DNA of 64,000 bases from Pycnococcus provasolii (lineage: Eukaryota; Chlorophyta; Pseudoscourfieldiophyceae; Pseudoscourfieldiales; Pycnococcaceae): NCBI GenBank assembly GCA_938743325.2, contig OW568895.1, positions 250,501 to 314,500 on the forward strand, in the 5' to 3' direction. Position numbers and translations under genes: made by a program. Shown one piece after another: positions 10,207 to 19,510 of this stretch (the stretch's first letter is position 1; every line of letters begins with the position of its first letter). The notes under the pieces were generated by a model. That model did no database searches, had not been told where the DNA came from, and was given only the letters and a program-made list of their open reading frames with translations.

Positions 10207-10940
10207 ACGTCGTCCACTTCCACTTCCTCCTCCTCGTCCTGTCCTGCCTCTTCTTCACGGCGCGCCCGTTTTGCCCTTCGCAGGAGCATCCTGCGCTTCT
10301 TCACCTTCTTCAAGTTGACGCGCCCACGCTCCGCAACCACATTCTGCCAGCTTGTGTGCACGACAGGTCCCATGGTGTTGGCGTCGTACTTGAGCGCGTG
10401 TCTACTCCAGTATGTTAGGCTCACCTCGACGTCTGCGTCAGAAAGTCCCGCCGCACCTGGCTCAGCAACTGCGATGTTGCCCACGTACGCCGTTTTTAGG
10501 TACGAGTTTTGGTCATCCGCGCGGTGCACGACGACCGTCACCGTTGACGTCGGCGTGAGTGGAACACTCGGATCGCACACGACGGGCGTGAGCGTGCGTC
10601 GTCCTGCCCTTCTCGCAAACGTGAACGTCTTGTGCCCGAGGACACGCTCCGGAAGCGTCACAAGCGCCGTCTTGAGTGGCAATTTCGTGTCAATTTCCAC
10701 CGCGAGCTTGGTGTTGACCCGCTGCAGCGTGGGCATCGACAAGAGCGCGCACGCGGTTCCGAGCAGCGCCGGCGTCATTTCCGGGTGTGCGAGCAGGTGC
10801 GCGACGACGCGCGTGGGCACGTGCACGCTGCGTCCGCACGCCGTCTTGTAGCACGGCGCGAACCCGCTGCTTCCGTCCGTGATGTCTGGCGGCGTTGGAT
10901 CCCGTCGAGCGGCTGACGTCGGTTCTGGAGACGCCTCCAT
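8601..10940 (-). CDS. THUMP-domain protein with divergent methyltransferase fold
   Basis: 779 residues. Around residues 435-495 a THUMP-like RNA-binding module is visible (LRFRVSCKGPGLQSHETK, then VAYELEVCIRQHPTYGEAHI). It is followed from about 560 by a region shaped like the tRNA guanosine methyltransferases THUMPD2/3 and Trm14: LPSAVCGALAFL, a strand-turn segment, then SMDAVVMDCVVEG and MRVLRTGGRFIAFVPP near 635-680. The usual DPMCGSGT cofactor loop and the (D/N)PP(Y/F) type catalytic motif are not recognisable, so activity is doubtful. The N-terminal 200 residues match nothing I know; a poly-Asp/Glu run sits at about 235-270. A C-terminal charged helix ends the protein. tRNA modification or a pseudo-enzyme partner are the main options. 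It shares a 276-base spacer with the next plus-strand gene. Confidence 0.6.
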
Positions 10941-10978
10941 GCTGAAAGGCGTGTCACGGTTCCGCGCCGCGCCGCCAG

Positions 10979-11045
10979 GAAAGGGAGGGGAGGGGAGGGG
11001 AGGGGAGGGGGGAAGAGAAGCGGACGGAAGGAAGGGGGAGAGCGA
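10979..11045 (-). promoter_or_regulatory. Pyrimidine tract upstream of the THUMP-protein gene
   Basis: Plus strand reads as repeated GGGGA units followed by GAAGAGAAG; on the coding strand this is a near-pure C/T tract ending about 40 bases before the ATG at 10940. Same position and orientation as tracts at other genes in the window. Confidence 0.5.
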
Positions 11046-11216
11046 GACGAGACGTCACATGCATGGCATCACATCCCAAGGGAGGAGGAGGCCCGAGCGA
11101 GAGATTCAAATTCTCAATTCGCATGGGCGTTTCGCGGGTCCCGTCCGTCCCGTTTTCCAAACTCGTCTCCGTTTGACTTTCTTCCGCCATATCATACTTA
11201 TACGCCTTGCACCGCC

Positions 11217-13646
11217 ATGCCCGCAAGAACACAGTGTGGTAGTAGTAGAAGAGTTGGCTGGTTAAGCTCGTCTTTGTCTTCATGTTCACGACCTTTTGGG
11301 GGGGTTCTCTTCGTCTTGAGTCTTCTCTCATGCTCTCTTACGGTAGTCATACAGGCACAGGAAGTGCCCGGGTGCATGTATCCCAACGCAATCAACTACA
11401 ACCCAGCGGCCAACAAGGACGACTCGTCGTGCTGCTTCGTGGAGCCGTGCCCGACCACGACGACCACGACTGCACCCGCAGCCACGACCACCACCACGCT
11501 TGCCACAACAGGTGCACCTTCGACAGCAACGACGCCGGATGGCGCCGCTAGCGTGCTTGCGAGCGTGCTTTCGCCAGCCTTCTATGGAATCGACGTTCCA
11601 CCACCACCGCCACCACCACCGCCACCGCCGCCACCACCGCCGCCGCCACCGCCGCCGCCACCGCCACCACCAGCAGCGTCGTCGTCTTTAAATGCGACGA
11701 ATGCCACGACGGTTGCAGCGGCCGCAAGTGACGGCGACATTGCGACGGACGGTACTGCCAGTTTCTATGGCCTTGGTGGCTTGACTGAGTACACAACAAC
11801 GCAACCACCGGCTGCTGCCACCACTACCACTGCGGAAGCACCAAAGAAGTGCGACGAGAAGTGGTGGTGGCCTTGGGAGTGGAAGGGATGCATGTTTAAC
11901 ATTAACCGCGAGAAAGGCAAGACGAACCTTGCGATCGTGTGTTCTATTCTGTTCGGCATTATCCTGCTGCTCATATTTTGCTGCTGCCTATGTTGCCGCC
12001 GACGCCGCAAGAAGAAGGCGGACGCCGAGGAAAGTGCCAACGCGGTGGCTGCACCAAGCAACGCTTCACGAAATGCCGTCGCGCCGTCGACGGCTGGCCC
12101 GACAAGACTGCTCGTCATCTCCAACGGAAAGGACGTTGCGGGCGTGGATGCCCTCTCTCGCGCCGCAACACAGGGCACGCGTGCGCTCTTGTATCCCTAC
12201 GAGAATGAAACGTTCCAGCTCTCTGAGCTCGAGACGGAGTTGCTGAAGCTCGCGAAGGAGGTGATGGACGACCAGGGCATCGTGACATCCATTGGTTTCG
12301 TGCTGGGCCGTGCGAAAGTAAAGCGCGAGCGCGATGGCAGCCTAACCAGCCTGCCACGGCTGAAGCTCGTGAAGAACTTCCGCCTGTCTACCGCAAGCTT
12401 GAGTCCGGAATCGCAGTCGGGACCTTTGCTCGTCGACTTCTGGCAGTCGGTGGGAAGCCTGCTAGCTGGCGCACTGTCGCATCCGAAAGCGCGAGAGTGG
12501 AACGTCGGAATCGACTTCCTCGACTCAGGTCTCGACTCAGTCAACTCGCAGTCGCCGGATGCGCGGGCACTCGCGGATGCCCTTACAAATGCCGCAGGAT
12601 GCCCCGTTCGTCTGTGGGACGGTGTGCCCGAGCCAGTGCAGACTCACTACATCAATGGTTCAGCACTGCGCGCAAGCAACGATGCCGTGGCCATCGAGCG
12701 GTACGGGGGAGGGGGCGTGGGGGCAAGACAACCGGTAGATGCTAGTGCACGTGCACCCGTTGGCAGCACACCAGCACCAGCGGAGCTGCCAGTGGCTGCT
12801 GCGACGAGTGTAGGCGGCGCGTTGCCTCCCGCGCAGGTGAGCCGAATGGACGACGAAGAGATATGTGCGATGGCGACAGCATCGGCCATCTTCTCCATTC
12901 GTGCCGTGGCACCCATCTCGCAGTTGTACGCCACTGTCGAGAATTTCCGATGTGCCCACTCTCTGCGCCTTCTCGCACAGGCACATGCTGATGGGAAGTC
13001 TGCTTCGGACTTGAGTCATAGGCTTCAGGCTCTTTTACGCACGGTTACCGATCCAAGCGCGGTATCCGGTACCACGGGCGGCGTTTCATTGCCTGGCCAG
13101 ATTGCCGCACTTTCGCAAGCATTCGGGGGATTCCAGGATGCGTCACGGGCAGTCTGGGATACACAGCCCCTGGCCGCGGCACGCGAAGTGTACAATCGCG
13201 TGGTCGAGTCTGGCGCACACGCGGCTCTGAAGTCGCAATTAGCATCGCAGCTGAACACCGTTGGTGCCGAGGCAGCTCGAATGAGAGGTGCGCTCCAAAA
13301 CCAATTCCCTTCAAATCCGACGGACATCACGTCGATGGCCACCGAAACGTTCAGCAAGTTACTCGAGGACATGAAGTATCCGGAGAGTGCGGCGTGCATT
13401 TTACCGCATGCGGCGGGTGCACTTCTGCCGAAGAGAAAAAGTCTGCTCCTGCTTCCGCGCAACGAGGTGGTTCCTCTGTTCGCGGAGCTGTCGACGCCAC
13501 TAACACTACTTAAGACTCGTCTTGGACACATGCCCATCAGTGCCATGCAGCAGAGTGGTGGCGGCCAAATCGATCGCCCTCAACTGCAAGAGTATGCAGC
13601 ACAGTTCCTCGTAAGAGTTGTAGGTGCAAAGCCGCGGGAAGTTTGA
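11217..13646 (+). CDS. Single-pass membrane protein with Pro-rich stalk, unknown role
   Basis: 809 residues, start in ACCGCCATGC. A hydrophobic N-terminal segment (about 28-48, GVLFVLSLLSCSLTVVIQA) looks like a signal peptide. Next is one GCMYPNAINYNPAANKDDSS-C module, a Cys-containing motif often repeated in secreted proteins of marine microbes, then Thr-rich and poly-Pro stalks (11597-11671) and a Trp-rich CDEKWWWPWEWKGC stretch. A transmembrane helix (about 236-260, LAIVCSILFGIILLLIFCCC) is followed by a Cys/Arg/Lys stop-transfer. The cytosolic 540 residues start with LLVISNGKDVAGVDALSRAA, faintly like DUF4347, and are otherwise unrecognised. Likely a cell-surface or endomembrane protein; function not inferred. 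Confidence 0.7.
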   Translation: MPARTQCGSSRRVGWLSSSLSSCSRPFGGVLFVLSLLSCSLTVVIQAQEVPGCMYPNAINYNPAANKDDSSCCFVEPCPTTTTTTAPAATTTTTLATTGAPSTATTPDGAASVLASVLSPAFYGIDVPPPPPPPPPPPPPPPPPPPPPPPPPAASSSLNATNATTVAAAASDGDIATDGTASFYGLGGLTEYTTTQPPAAATTTTAEAPKKCDEKWWWPWEWKGCMFNINREKGKTNLAIVCSILFGIILLLIFCCCLCCRRRRKKKADAEESANAVAAPSNASRNAVAPSTAGPTRLLVISNGKDVAGVDALSRAATQGTRALLYPYENETFQLSELETELLKLAKEVMDDQGIVTSIGFVLGRAKVKRERDGSLTSLPRLKLVKNFRLSTASLSPESQSGPLLVDFWQSVGSLLAGALSHPKAREWNVGIDFLDSGLDSVNSQSPDARALADALTNAAGCPVRLWDGVPEPVQTHYINGSALRASNDAVAIERYGGGGVGARQPVDASARAPVGSTPAPAELPVAAATSVGGALPPAQVSRMDDEEICAMATASAIFSIRAVAPISQLYATVENFRCAHSLRLLAQAHADGKSASDLSHRLQALLRTVTDPSAVSGTTGGVSLPGQIAALSQAFGGFQDASRAVWDTQPLAAAREVYNRVVESGAHAALKSQLASQLNTVGAEAARMRGALQNQFPSNPTDITSMATETFSKLLEDMKYPESAACILPHAAGALLPKRKSLLLLPRNEVVPLFAELSTPLTLLKTRLGHMPISAMQQSGGGQIDRPQLQEYAAQFLVRVVGAKPREV
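11597..11671 (+). repeat. CCA/CCG codon repeat (poly-proline)
   Basis: Imperfect trinucleotide repeat encoding about 24 consecutive prolines in the extracellular stalk of the membrane protein. Confidence 0.8.
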
Positions 13647-14114
13647 TATTATCCAGGAAACGTAAGCGAAAATAAAGATCGCCTTTTTAATACAACAGGG
13701 TTTTAAAGAAAAAATATTTGAAATCGAGTTCTACTACAACAAATTAAGGTTGCCATATATATTATTGCGCGCGTAATAGTGAGATTTTGAGATTCGTCGT
13801 GACGCGTCATGACGCGGTTACAATATAATAATGGTCCATTATTACGCGTAATAATGGCGTAACGCGTCATGACGCCGTGTCTTGTTGGACCGTGTAGTAG
13901 GGTTACGTCTAGGGTTACGTCTAGGGCTAGGGCTACTACTAGGGTTAGGACCCATCTAATGCGAACGTTATCAACTTTACAAGTGCTTTGAGTATTTTTA
14001 AATTGTAAACGATGCGAACGTTCTAATAATTGTTGTTGTGCCTTTAAGATGATGCCGTCCGTAGTAACAAACAGATCCCAAATATTGTTTTTTGGTATAT
14101 ATATACGATTATCA
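13647..14114. other. AT-richer spacer with palindromes and telomere-like repeats
   Basis: No gene with host codon use. ACGCGTCATGACGC occurs twice as a direct repeat (13802-13815, 13862-13875) around near-palindromes (AATAATGGTCCATTATTA, ATTACGCGTAAT). Degenerate GGGTTA/CTAGGG units lie at 13895-13950. From about 14110 down to 13930 the minus strand has an open, AT-rich, protein-like stretch (DNRIYIPKNNIWDLFVTTDG) without a start of its own; its nature is unknown. The copia element begins directly after this spacer. Confidence 0.5.
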
Positions 14115-14119
14115 GAAAG

Positions 14120-14292
14120 TGTGGCGGGCTGCGCAGTAGCCCAACTCACTTCACCTTAAGGCCGCCAGGCTTAAGGGAAGGTAAGGATAAGTAGAGAATG
14201 GTTACAGGATAGGAAAAATATTAAAAGCCTTATCCTGGTCCCCTCTAGGGGTTATCTGTTCCCAGGGGAGCGTATTAGGGGTTATCCCCACA
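14120..14292 (-). repeat. LTR (3' LTR of the minus-strand element)
   Basis: 173 bases, identical to 17057-17229. On plus it starts TGTGGCGGGCTGCGC and ends TTATCCCCACA. It is the downstream LTR because the coding parts read leftward. Confidence 0.92.
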
Positions 14293-15021
14293 CACCACCC
14301 ACGCGTCGTGGGAACAGCGCAAAAAGTCGTCAAAAGGACGTGAAAAGAAAACCACCTCAGTAGTGAGGAAGGAAAGAAAACGTCAAGCTGCAATCTAACT
14401 GGAGTGTTGTTTGGCCCACCCCATTGCTATAGTAATATTACCAATTTTGCCCTAAAATTAGTAAAATTACTAATGTTGAAAAGTCACTGTTATAGCCCGT
14501 TGGTAGCGCTCCTGGTCTTCTGCCCGTTGAAAGTGAGTTGGTCCATGAGTTGGGACACCGTCTGTGCCAAACCTCGTCCAATTTGAAGACGAATTCGAAA
14601 AGTTATTCCATCTTAAAGTGTGCGTGTTTCCCGCGTGTATACTTTAAGATTTTCCCGACCATTTTTCCCGACCATTAAGGTAATAAATTTTAGTACCTTA
14701 AGCACAAAATGGACATGTGACAGGTCCGTACGATATCCCACGGTGCTCCCGCCTTAGGCACTTTGTTCCTTACACCTATGGACTAGTTTTTTGGGTAGTG
14801 TGCACAACTAAATATTGTGTTAAGTCCCTACCGCGCACCTCCAAACTTAATTTTTCAAAAAAACGGCAGTTTTGGAAAATTGTTCGAGTTTGGGAGTGCC
14901 TAGGAAGGTCCCATGGGTCTAACCCCACCGATGTGGCTGTTGGGGCTCCTAGTAGGGACGGTTGGATGACATGTACACCCCGAGATCACATGGAAATACC
15001 ACCGGAAAAGTATGCAAAAGC

Positions 15022-15495
15022 CTATGCAAAAAAAGTGCTAAAATTGGTAAATTTACTAATTTTACGCCGAGGAGGGCCATGTTTGATGCGTTTAACTGAC
15101 GGCTGAGTCTGAGCAGAGACAGAATCGTGCGGAGCCCGTTTCAGTTGCTTCGGCTTCGAGCCGTGAGGCGTGTTTGACGAGTCCGAGTCACCACCCCACG
15201 CAAGTCGGCGAAGAATGCGAAAGAGGTGACGAAGCTGCGTGCGCGACAGCGGCTTAGTAAGCAGATCAGCTGGGTTGTTGATACCTGAAATGTGGTGTAA
15301 GTTGAATTGGCGTGAGGAAACAAGCTCACGAAGGAACAGCAATTTAATGCGTAAGTGCTTCATATGAGAGCTGTGATATGGGTTAGTGAACACGGTTTCA
15401 GCGGTAGTGCTGTCAGTGTATAGATCAGACGAAGTCACAGGCATGTTGAGTTGATCGAGCAATTGTGACCAGTACAGAGCATGAGTGGCGGACAT
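15022..15495 (-). mobile_element. Copia RNase H part of the LTR element
   Basis: Typical copia RNase H end of pol: YTDSTTAETVF, SHMKHLRIKLLFLRELV, HHISGINNPADLLTKPLSR. The ADLLTKPLS ending is diagnostic of Ty1/copia, as opposed to gypsy, elements. A fossil or non-autonomous remnant. Confidence 0.88.
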
Positions 15496-15585
15496 TGCAG
15501 CTGCAACGCATTCAGCTTCGCCCGAATGTAACGTGACGAGTCTGCGAATATCGTTTCGACTCTTTTGAAGGCAGGTGTAGGGTTG

Positions 15586-16299
15586 TCATGGCGAAGTACT
15601 TTGAGGTTCATGAGCTCCTTCAAGGCAGTTATGCTGTTCGCCAGAGACGCACTCCCCCACAGCTCGTAGATTGCGCAGGATCTGAACTTCCCATTTCAGT
15701 GGTCCGGCATCCTTGCCGTCTGGGTGCTGGAAGAAGTGCGTGTTGGCTTTGATGAGCCTTGACTCCGCCCACCCGGATGTGTCAATGGATGCCCACTTGG
15801 GTACGACTGCTGTGATTCCGATTGTAGGATGTCGTTCGTGTACGATCGCAGCTTCGTTCAGATAATGCTGTGCTTTGGTAAAAACCATGTTCATGAAGAT
15901 GTTCTCATCGGCATCTGGAATAAATGTCTGGTCGAAAGGGCGCTCTAGGCTGCCATGATCGGATAGACGAGTGTTAAGCTGATTCTCCAGGCCGAATGCT
16001 TCGTGCGAGTGTGGTCCATGCATGTTCTCGATGATGTCCCAGTAGTGGTCGTTAACCATGTAGTGTTCGTGACCAAGCTCGTTATCAGTTTGAGTGTTTT
16101 CACCACCCTCTGTGTGCATGCGCTCGTCTTTGGGTTTTGTATTGTCGTCTTCTGCACCACCCTCAGTCCGTGATCGTGCACCACCCTCATCCGGTGTATC
16201 ATCTTCCGCAGTTGGTAGTTTGAACCTGTGACGTGTCGTTTTCATCCGCCGTGTCGGGTCATGATGAGTGTTGCTGACATGTGTGCGGACTTCCAACAC
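15586..16299 (-). mobile_element. Middle coding part of the LTR element, unassigned
   Basis: An open region between the internal LTR-like repeat and the RNase H part. It contains a charged, Gly/Glu/Thr-rich stretch (GGARSRTEGGAEDDNTKP) and a segment with FTKAQHYLNEAAIVHERHP and PKWASIDTSGWAESRLIKA. I cannot match it to protease, integrase or reverse transcriptase. Treated as part of the element. Confidence 0.5.
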
Positions 16300-16306
16300 T
16301 AGCTAG

Positions 16307-16565
16307 TGTGGCGGCGAGCTCAAGCCGTCCTCTTTCACTACACGTAAGACCGCCAAGCCTACGGTAGACACACCTTAAGTAAAAGTTAAGAGTGGTTGAG
16401 TTACACGGAGGATACTAAGGGAGGTCCCTCGAGAGAGGGGGATCACGTGATAACCTCCTCATAGTGGGCACTGCCCGTTATAAGGGGGGCTGATGAATCA
16501 CGTGACCACCTCCCTGTTGGGGGTTTTGGCAGTTCGGCGTATCCCGTTTAGGGGTTCACCTCACA
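16307..16565 (-). repeat. Diverged LTR-like repeat inside the copia element
   Basis: 259 bases beginning TGTGGCGGCGAGC and ending GGGGTTCACCTCACA. It shares the terminal blocks of the outer LTRs (minus strand: TGTG, GGTGAACCCCTAA at one end, GGCTTGGCGGTCTTACGTG and CCGCCACA at the other) but has a different, longer middle with two CACGTGAT words. Flanking pentamers do not match each other. Probably an LTR of a related family inserted in, or recombined into, the element. Confidence 0.55.
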
Positions 16566-17004
16566 GTAAGCCGTTGTTGTCGGGACGTTGAACTGTATCT
16601 GCGGTCGTCGGCTGTAACGTGGCCATGAACACTCGATAAAGAAACTCCCTGTCACTGCGGCTGTACAGCAGGTTCCAGTTATCCGGAGTGAAGTTTGCAG
16701 CGTCCGGGTGCTTGACCCAAGTGTCAAGTTCCGTTAGCTGTGCTCCAGCAGTTGCTGATAGAAGATAGCGTTCCCAGCGTCGGTAAGCAATGCTCTCGCC
16801 TCCGTATTTGTCGGTTGAATGCTTGCTGTCGCTCTCATGAGCCCTGCTGTCAGTGCCCCTGAGCTCCTGCAGGATATGGTTCGTCATACTTGTCTGTAGC
16901 TTCATGCTTTCTCCTGCAGCCATGTCGTCGGTGACTCGAGTACAGTCGAGGGGCCAAACAAAGCCAAAGGCGTCCTCTTGCCCAGCCATGTAGGCTGCGG
17001 CCAT
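16561..17004 (-). mobile_element. gag-like part of the LTR element
   Basis: Starts about 50 bases inside the upstream LTR (MAAAYMAGQEDAFGFVWPLD) and carries a helical segment with YRRWERYLLSATAGAQLTEL and DREFLYRVFMATLQPTTADT. Position first after the upstream LTR, together with this helix pattern, supports a copia gag; there is no zinc knuckle in this part. Confidence 0.6.
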
Positions 17005-17056
17005 GACGTCTGCTGCTCTCTTACCTAAGAGTTAGGTGATTCCTAACACAACGTTG

Positions 17057-17229
17057 TGTGGCGGGCTGCGCAGTAGCCCAACTCACTTCACCTTAAGGCC
17101 GCCAGGCTTAAGGGAAGGTAAGGATAAGTAGAGAATGGTTACAGGATAGGAAAAATATTAAAAGCCTTATCCTGGTCCCCTCTAGGGGTTATCTGTTCCC
17201 AGGGGAGCGTATTAGGGGTTATCCCCACA
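17057..17229 (-). repeat. LTR (5' LTR of the minus-strand element)
   Basis: 173 bases, identical to 14120-14292, followed directly by the GAAAG target duplication. Confidence 0.92.
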
Positions 17230-17234
17230 GAAAG

Positions 17235-17647
17235 CACATTCATAGTTTATGTCGTTAGGTTTTGTTTGGGTCTTGATAAATTCAAATTTCACACAACAAA
17301 CTTTTTCGTACGGCCAGGTGCCGTTGCGCGTGGTGTCGCAGCGCGCGCGCGAGGTCTTCTTCGGCACGTCGTGAACGTCGACACTTAGCTTAAAATCACG
17401 TCTGTGGGGTCGGGAACACGTCACGCAGAAAACCCCCAATCGATATTTTTAATAGATCTAACCCCGATTCCTCAAAACAGACAAAAGTCAGTAAGTCACC
17501 ACTGCAGTACTTAAACGCGCCGGTTTCCTTGGTGAGCACTGGCTGGACGATCAATGGAGAAGGCGAGGAAGATGAGTGGGACTAAGTAGAGATGTAGCGA
17601 CTGCTTAAAAAGAAGAAGAAAAATAACACAAAAACAACAGATGGGTT
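17235..17647. other. Spacer between the LTR element and the PPR gene
   Basis: The minus strand from about 17450 to 17230 is an open, protein-like frame (VFCVTCSRPHRRDFKLSVDV, then CVKFEFIKTQTKPNDINYEC) with three Cys pairs but no ATG. It may be a gene relic or an exon into which the LTR element inserted. No family recognised. Bases 17450-17647 hold nothing I can support beyond the 3' flank of the PPR gene. Confidence 0.35.
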
Positions 17648-19510
17648 TTAGAGTACGTGAGCGCGTGTGCGCATGATTCGTCTGGGCACACTAATGGCAT
17701 GCCCGCGACGAAGAAGAGCACGCGACGGCTGCGGCGATTTCGGCGGCACGGCAGTATGGAAGGCGTGAGCGGGTGCTGTACCCCGCCGATTCTTTCTCGC
17801 ACCACGGCTTAGAGCTGCCATTTCCACGTCGACGCCATCCTTATCTGCACTTCGGTACGCGTCGAAGGCGACGGAGTCGAATGTGTCATCACTGTCGAAC
17901 GACGCAAGAACGTCTGACGTTTTCACAGCCATCGAAATTCCCGAGTCGATTTCCTTCAGCAGCTTGCCCTTCATATCATGATCGTCATCCTCGTTGAGCT
18001 CGTTCTGACGTGTGTCGAAGCCCGCAGTCTCGAGCTCGGACAAGAGCAGGGTCGGGCTTGGCATTACGCCGGCGTTCATGTACCCCCACGCCACGTGGCT
18101 GTATGTGATGGCGTTCGGCGCCACGCCGCGCTTTTTCATGTCGCACATCACGCGCAGCGCCTCTTCCAGAAAACCCATGTTGCAGAATGCGGCGACGACT
18201 GTCGAGAATGTCACAACGTTCATGGGGCTACCACGTCCGTCTGGCGCATGTCCATCCTTCACATCCTTGTCGAACACCTTCGCGGCGGCGTACAGCACCT
18301 CCTCAGCCTTCTCGGGCATTCCTGCACGAGCGTACGACTTGATGACGGTACCCCACATGACGTCGTCCGGAACGATTCCGTTGTTTCTCGCGCGTTCGAG
18401 CACCTTTGCAGCTTGGTCCACCGCACCCTTCGAGGCATAGAAGTCGAGCAGAGTCGTGTACGTTAGCTTGTCCGGCGTGATGCCGAGCGCGGACATGTCC
18501 CACGTACCACCGCCCTCGAGCTCACGGACCACGCCCTCGGCGCCTGAGATGTTCTGCGCCTTGCAGAACCCCTTGATGAGCATGTTGAAGATGGCCAGTG
18601 TCGGGCGCACGCCATTACTCCGCATGTCTCTCAGAATGCGCCACGCCTCGCCAGGCCGTCCGTTGGAGCAGTGCACGTTGATAATAGGCCCAAAAGCCTT
18701 GGCTGTAACGCGCAGCGGCCCACCTTTCCGTCCCGTGTCTTTCGCAGAGTTCACCGCGCGACGCACGACATCCTCCGCATCGGCAAGGCTCTCCACCTCG
18801 CAGTACGCGGCGATGAGGCTCTCCGTGAGCGACTGCGTAACCTGTATGTTGTCAACTTCAAGCATGGCATCAAGCATTTCGTCCACGAGCGCACGCTGTC
18901 TCATGCGCGCCAGGCAGGGCAGAAGTTCGCAGTACGTGTTGATGTCTGGCTGCACGCCTCGCGAGCGCATGTCGTCAATCAGTCGGCTTGCGGTTACGTT
19001 GTCGATGCCCTTTCTGATGTACGCCGTGACGATGGCATTGTAGAGCGCGGTGTCTAGTTTTAGCTTATGTTTGCGCGCCTCCTCGAGGATGAACGTTTCC
19101 GTTCTCTTCGGGGGTATGGTTTTGTCGCTGGTGTGCACGGATGCGACGGTGGTGAGCGTGATGGCCGTGGGCCTGTGTCCCTCCGCGACGATGTAGGAGT
19201 TGTACACGGCGTCTGCGATGGCTGACGGCGTGGGCTCAGGCGTGTTTGTTTTCTGCGCCGCCGGCGCGCCGTTGTTGTTCCTCTTTCCTCCCCTTTTCGG
19301 TCGTTTCTTCTGTCTCTTGAGGTCGCGTATGCGTCGCGTGAGGTCGACGACGCGCGCGCAGTCCTCGATATCCTTTTCCTGTTCCTTCTCCTTCTCCTTC
19401 TCCGAGGAGGTTGGCTCCTCCGCGTGGTCGTGCTCGAGGTTATTGTCCGCCAAGTCTCTTTGAAGTCTTGCTTGGCAGCATTCGCACGTGTATTCCGCGT
19501 TTTCGTCCAT
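17648..19510 (-). CDS. P-class pentatricopeptide repeat (PPR) protein
   Basis: 620 residues. About seven 35-residue helical-hairpin repeats fill residues 170-510, for example DTALYNAIVTAYIRKG, AKAFGPIINVHCSNGRPGEA, IFNMLIKGFCKAQNISGAEG, LTYTTLLDFYASKGAVDQAA and ITYSHVAWGYMNAGVM. PPR tracts bind single-stranded RNA in plastids or mitochondria; no E, DYW or SMR domain is seen, so this is P-class. The N-terminus (MDENAEYTCECCQARLQRDL, then a Lys/Arg-rich stretch) is not a typical transit peptide, so localisation is open and an upstream exon cannot be excluded. I chose the ATG at 19510 because the G/A-rich promoter tract begins just upstream (19555-19690). A basic C-terminal tail follows the repeats. 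Confidence 0.88.
   Translation of the reverse strand: MDENAEYTCECCQARLQRDLADNNLEHDHAEEPTSSEKEKEKEQEKDIEDCARVVDLTRRIRDLKRQKKRPKRGGKRNNNGAPAAQKTNTPEPTPSAIADAVYNSYIVAEGHRPTAITLTTVASVHTSDKTIPPKRTETFILEEARKHKLKLDTALYNAIVTAYIRKGIDNVTASRLIDDMRSRGVQPDINTYCELLPCLARMRQRALVDEMLDAMLEVDNIQVTQSLTESLIAAYCEVESLADAEDVVRRAVNSAKDTGRKGGPLRVTAKAFGPIINVHCSNGRPGEAWRILRDMRSNGVRPTLAIFNMLIKGFCKAQNISGAEGVVRELEGGGTWDMSALGITPDKLTYTTLLDFYASKGAVDQAAKVLERARNNGIVPDDVMWGTVIKSYARAGMPEKAEEVLYAAAKVFDKDVKDGHAPDGRGSPMNVVTFSTVVAAFCNMGFLEEALRVMCDMKKRGVAPNAITYSHVAWGYMNAGVMPSPTLLLSELETAGFDTRQNELNEDDDHDMKGKLLKEIDSGISMAVKTSDVLASFDSDDTFDSVAFDAYRSADKDGVDVEMAALSRGARKNRRGTAPAHAFHTAVPPKSPQPSRALLRRGHAISVPRRIMRTRAHVL

Larger units (their letters stand above)
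14120..17229 (-). mobile_element. Short Ty1/copia-type LTR retrotransposon
   Basis: Two 173-base LTRs, identical as far as I can read, bound 3.1 kb; they begin TGTGG and end CCACA. The element is flanked by a perfect 5-base target duplication, GAAAG, at 14115-14119 and 17230-17234, so both ends are intact and the insertion is recent. Coding parts lie on the minus strand in the order gag-like, a middle part and a copia RNase H. At 3.1 kb it is well short of an autonomous copia element: I see no recognisable protease, integrase or reverse transcriptase, so it looks broken or non-autonomous, with a few breaks. A related LTR sits inside it. The non-coding 14293-15021 stretch is AT-rich. Confidence 0.9.

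Noticed and set aside
14400-15075. Nested inverted-repeat element in the non-coding part of the copia element
   Set aside because: Only a short AT-rich AAAATTAGTAAA-type match in inverted order; too weak to call.
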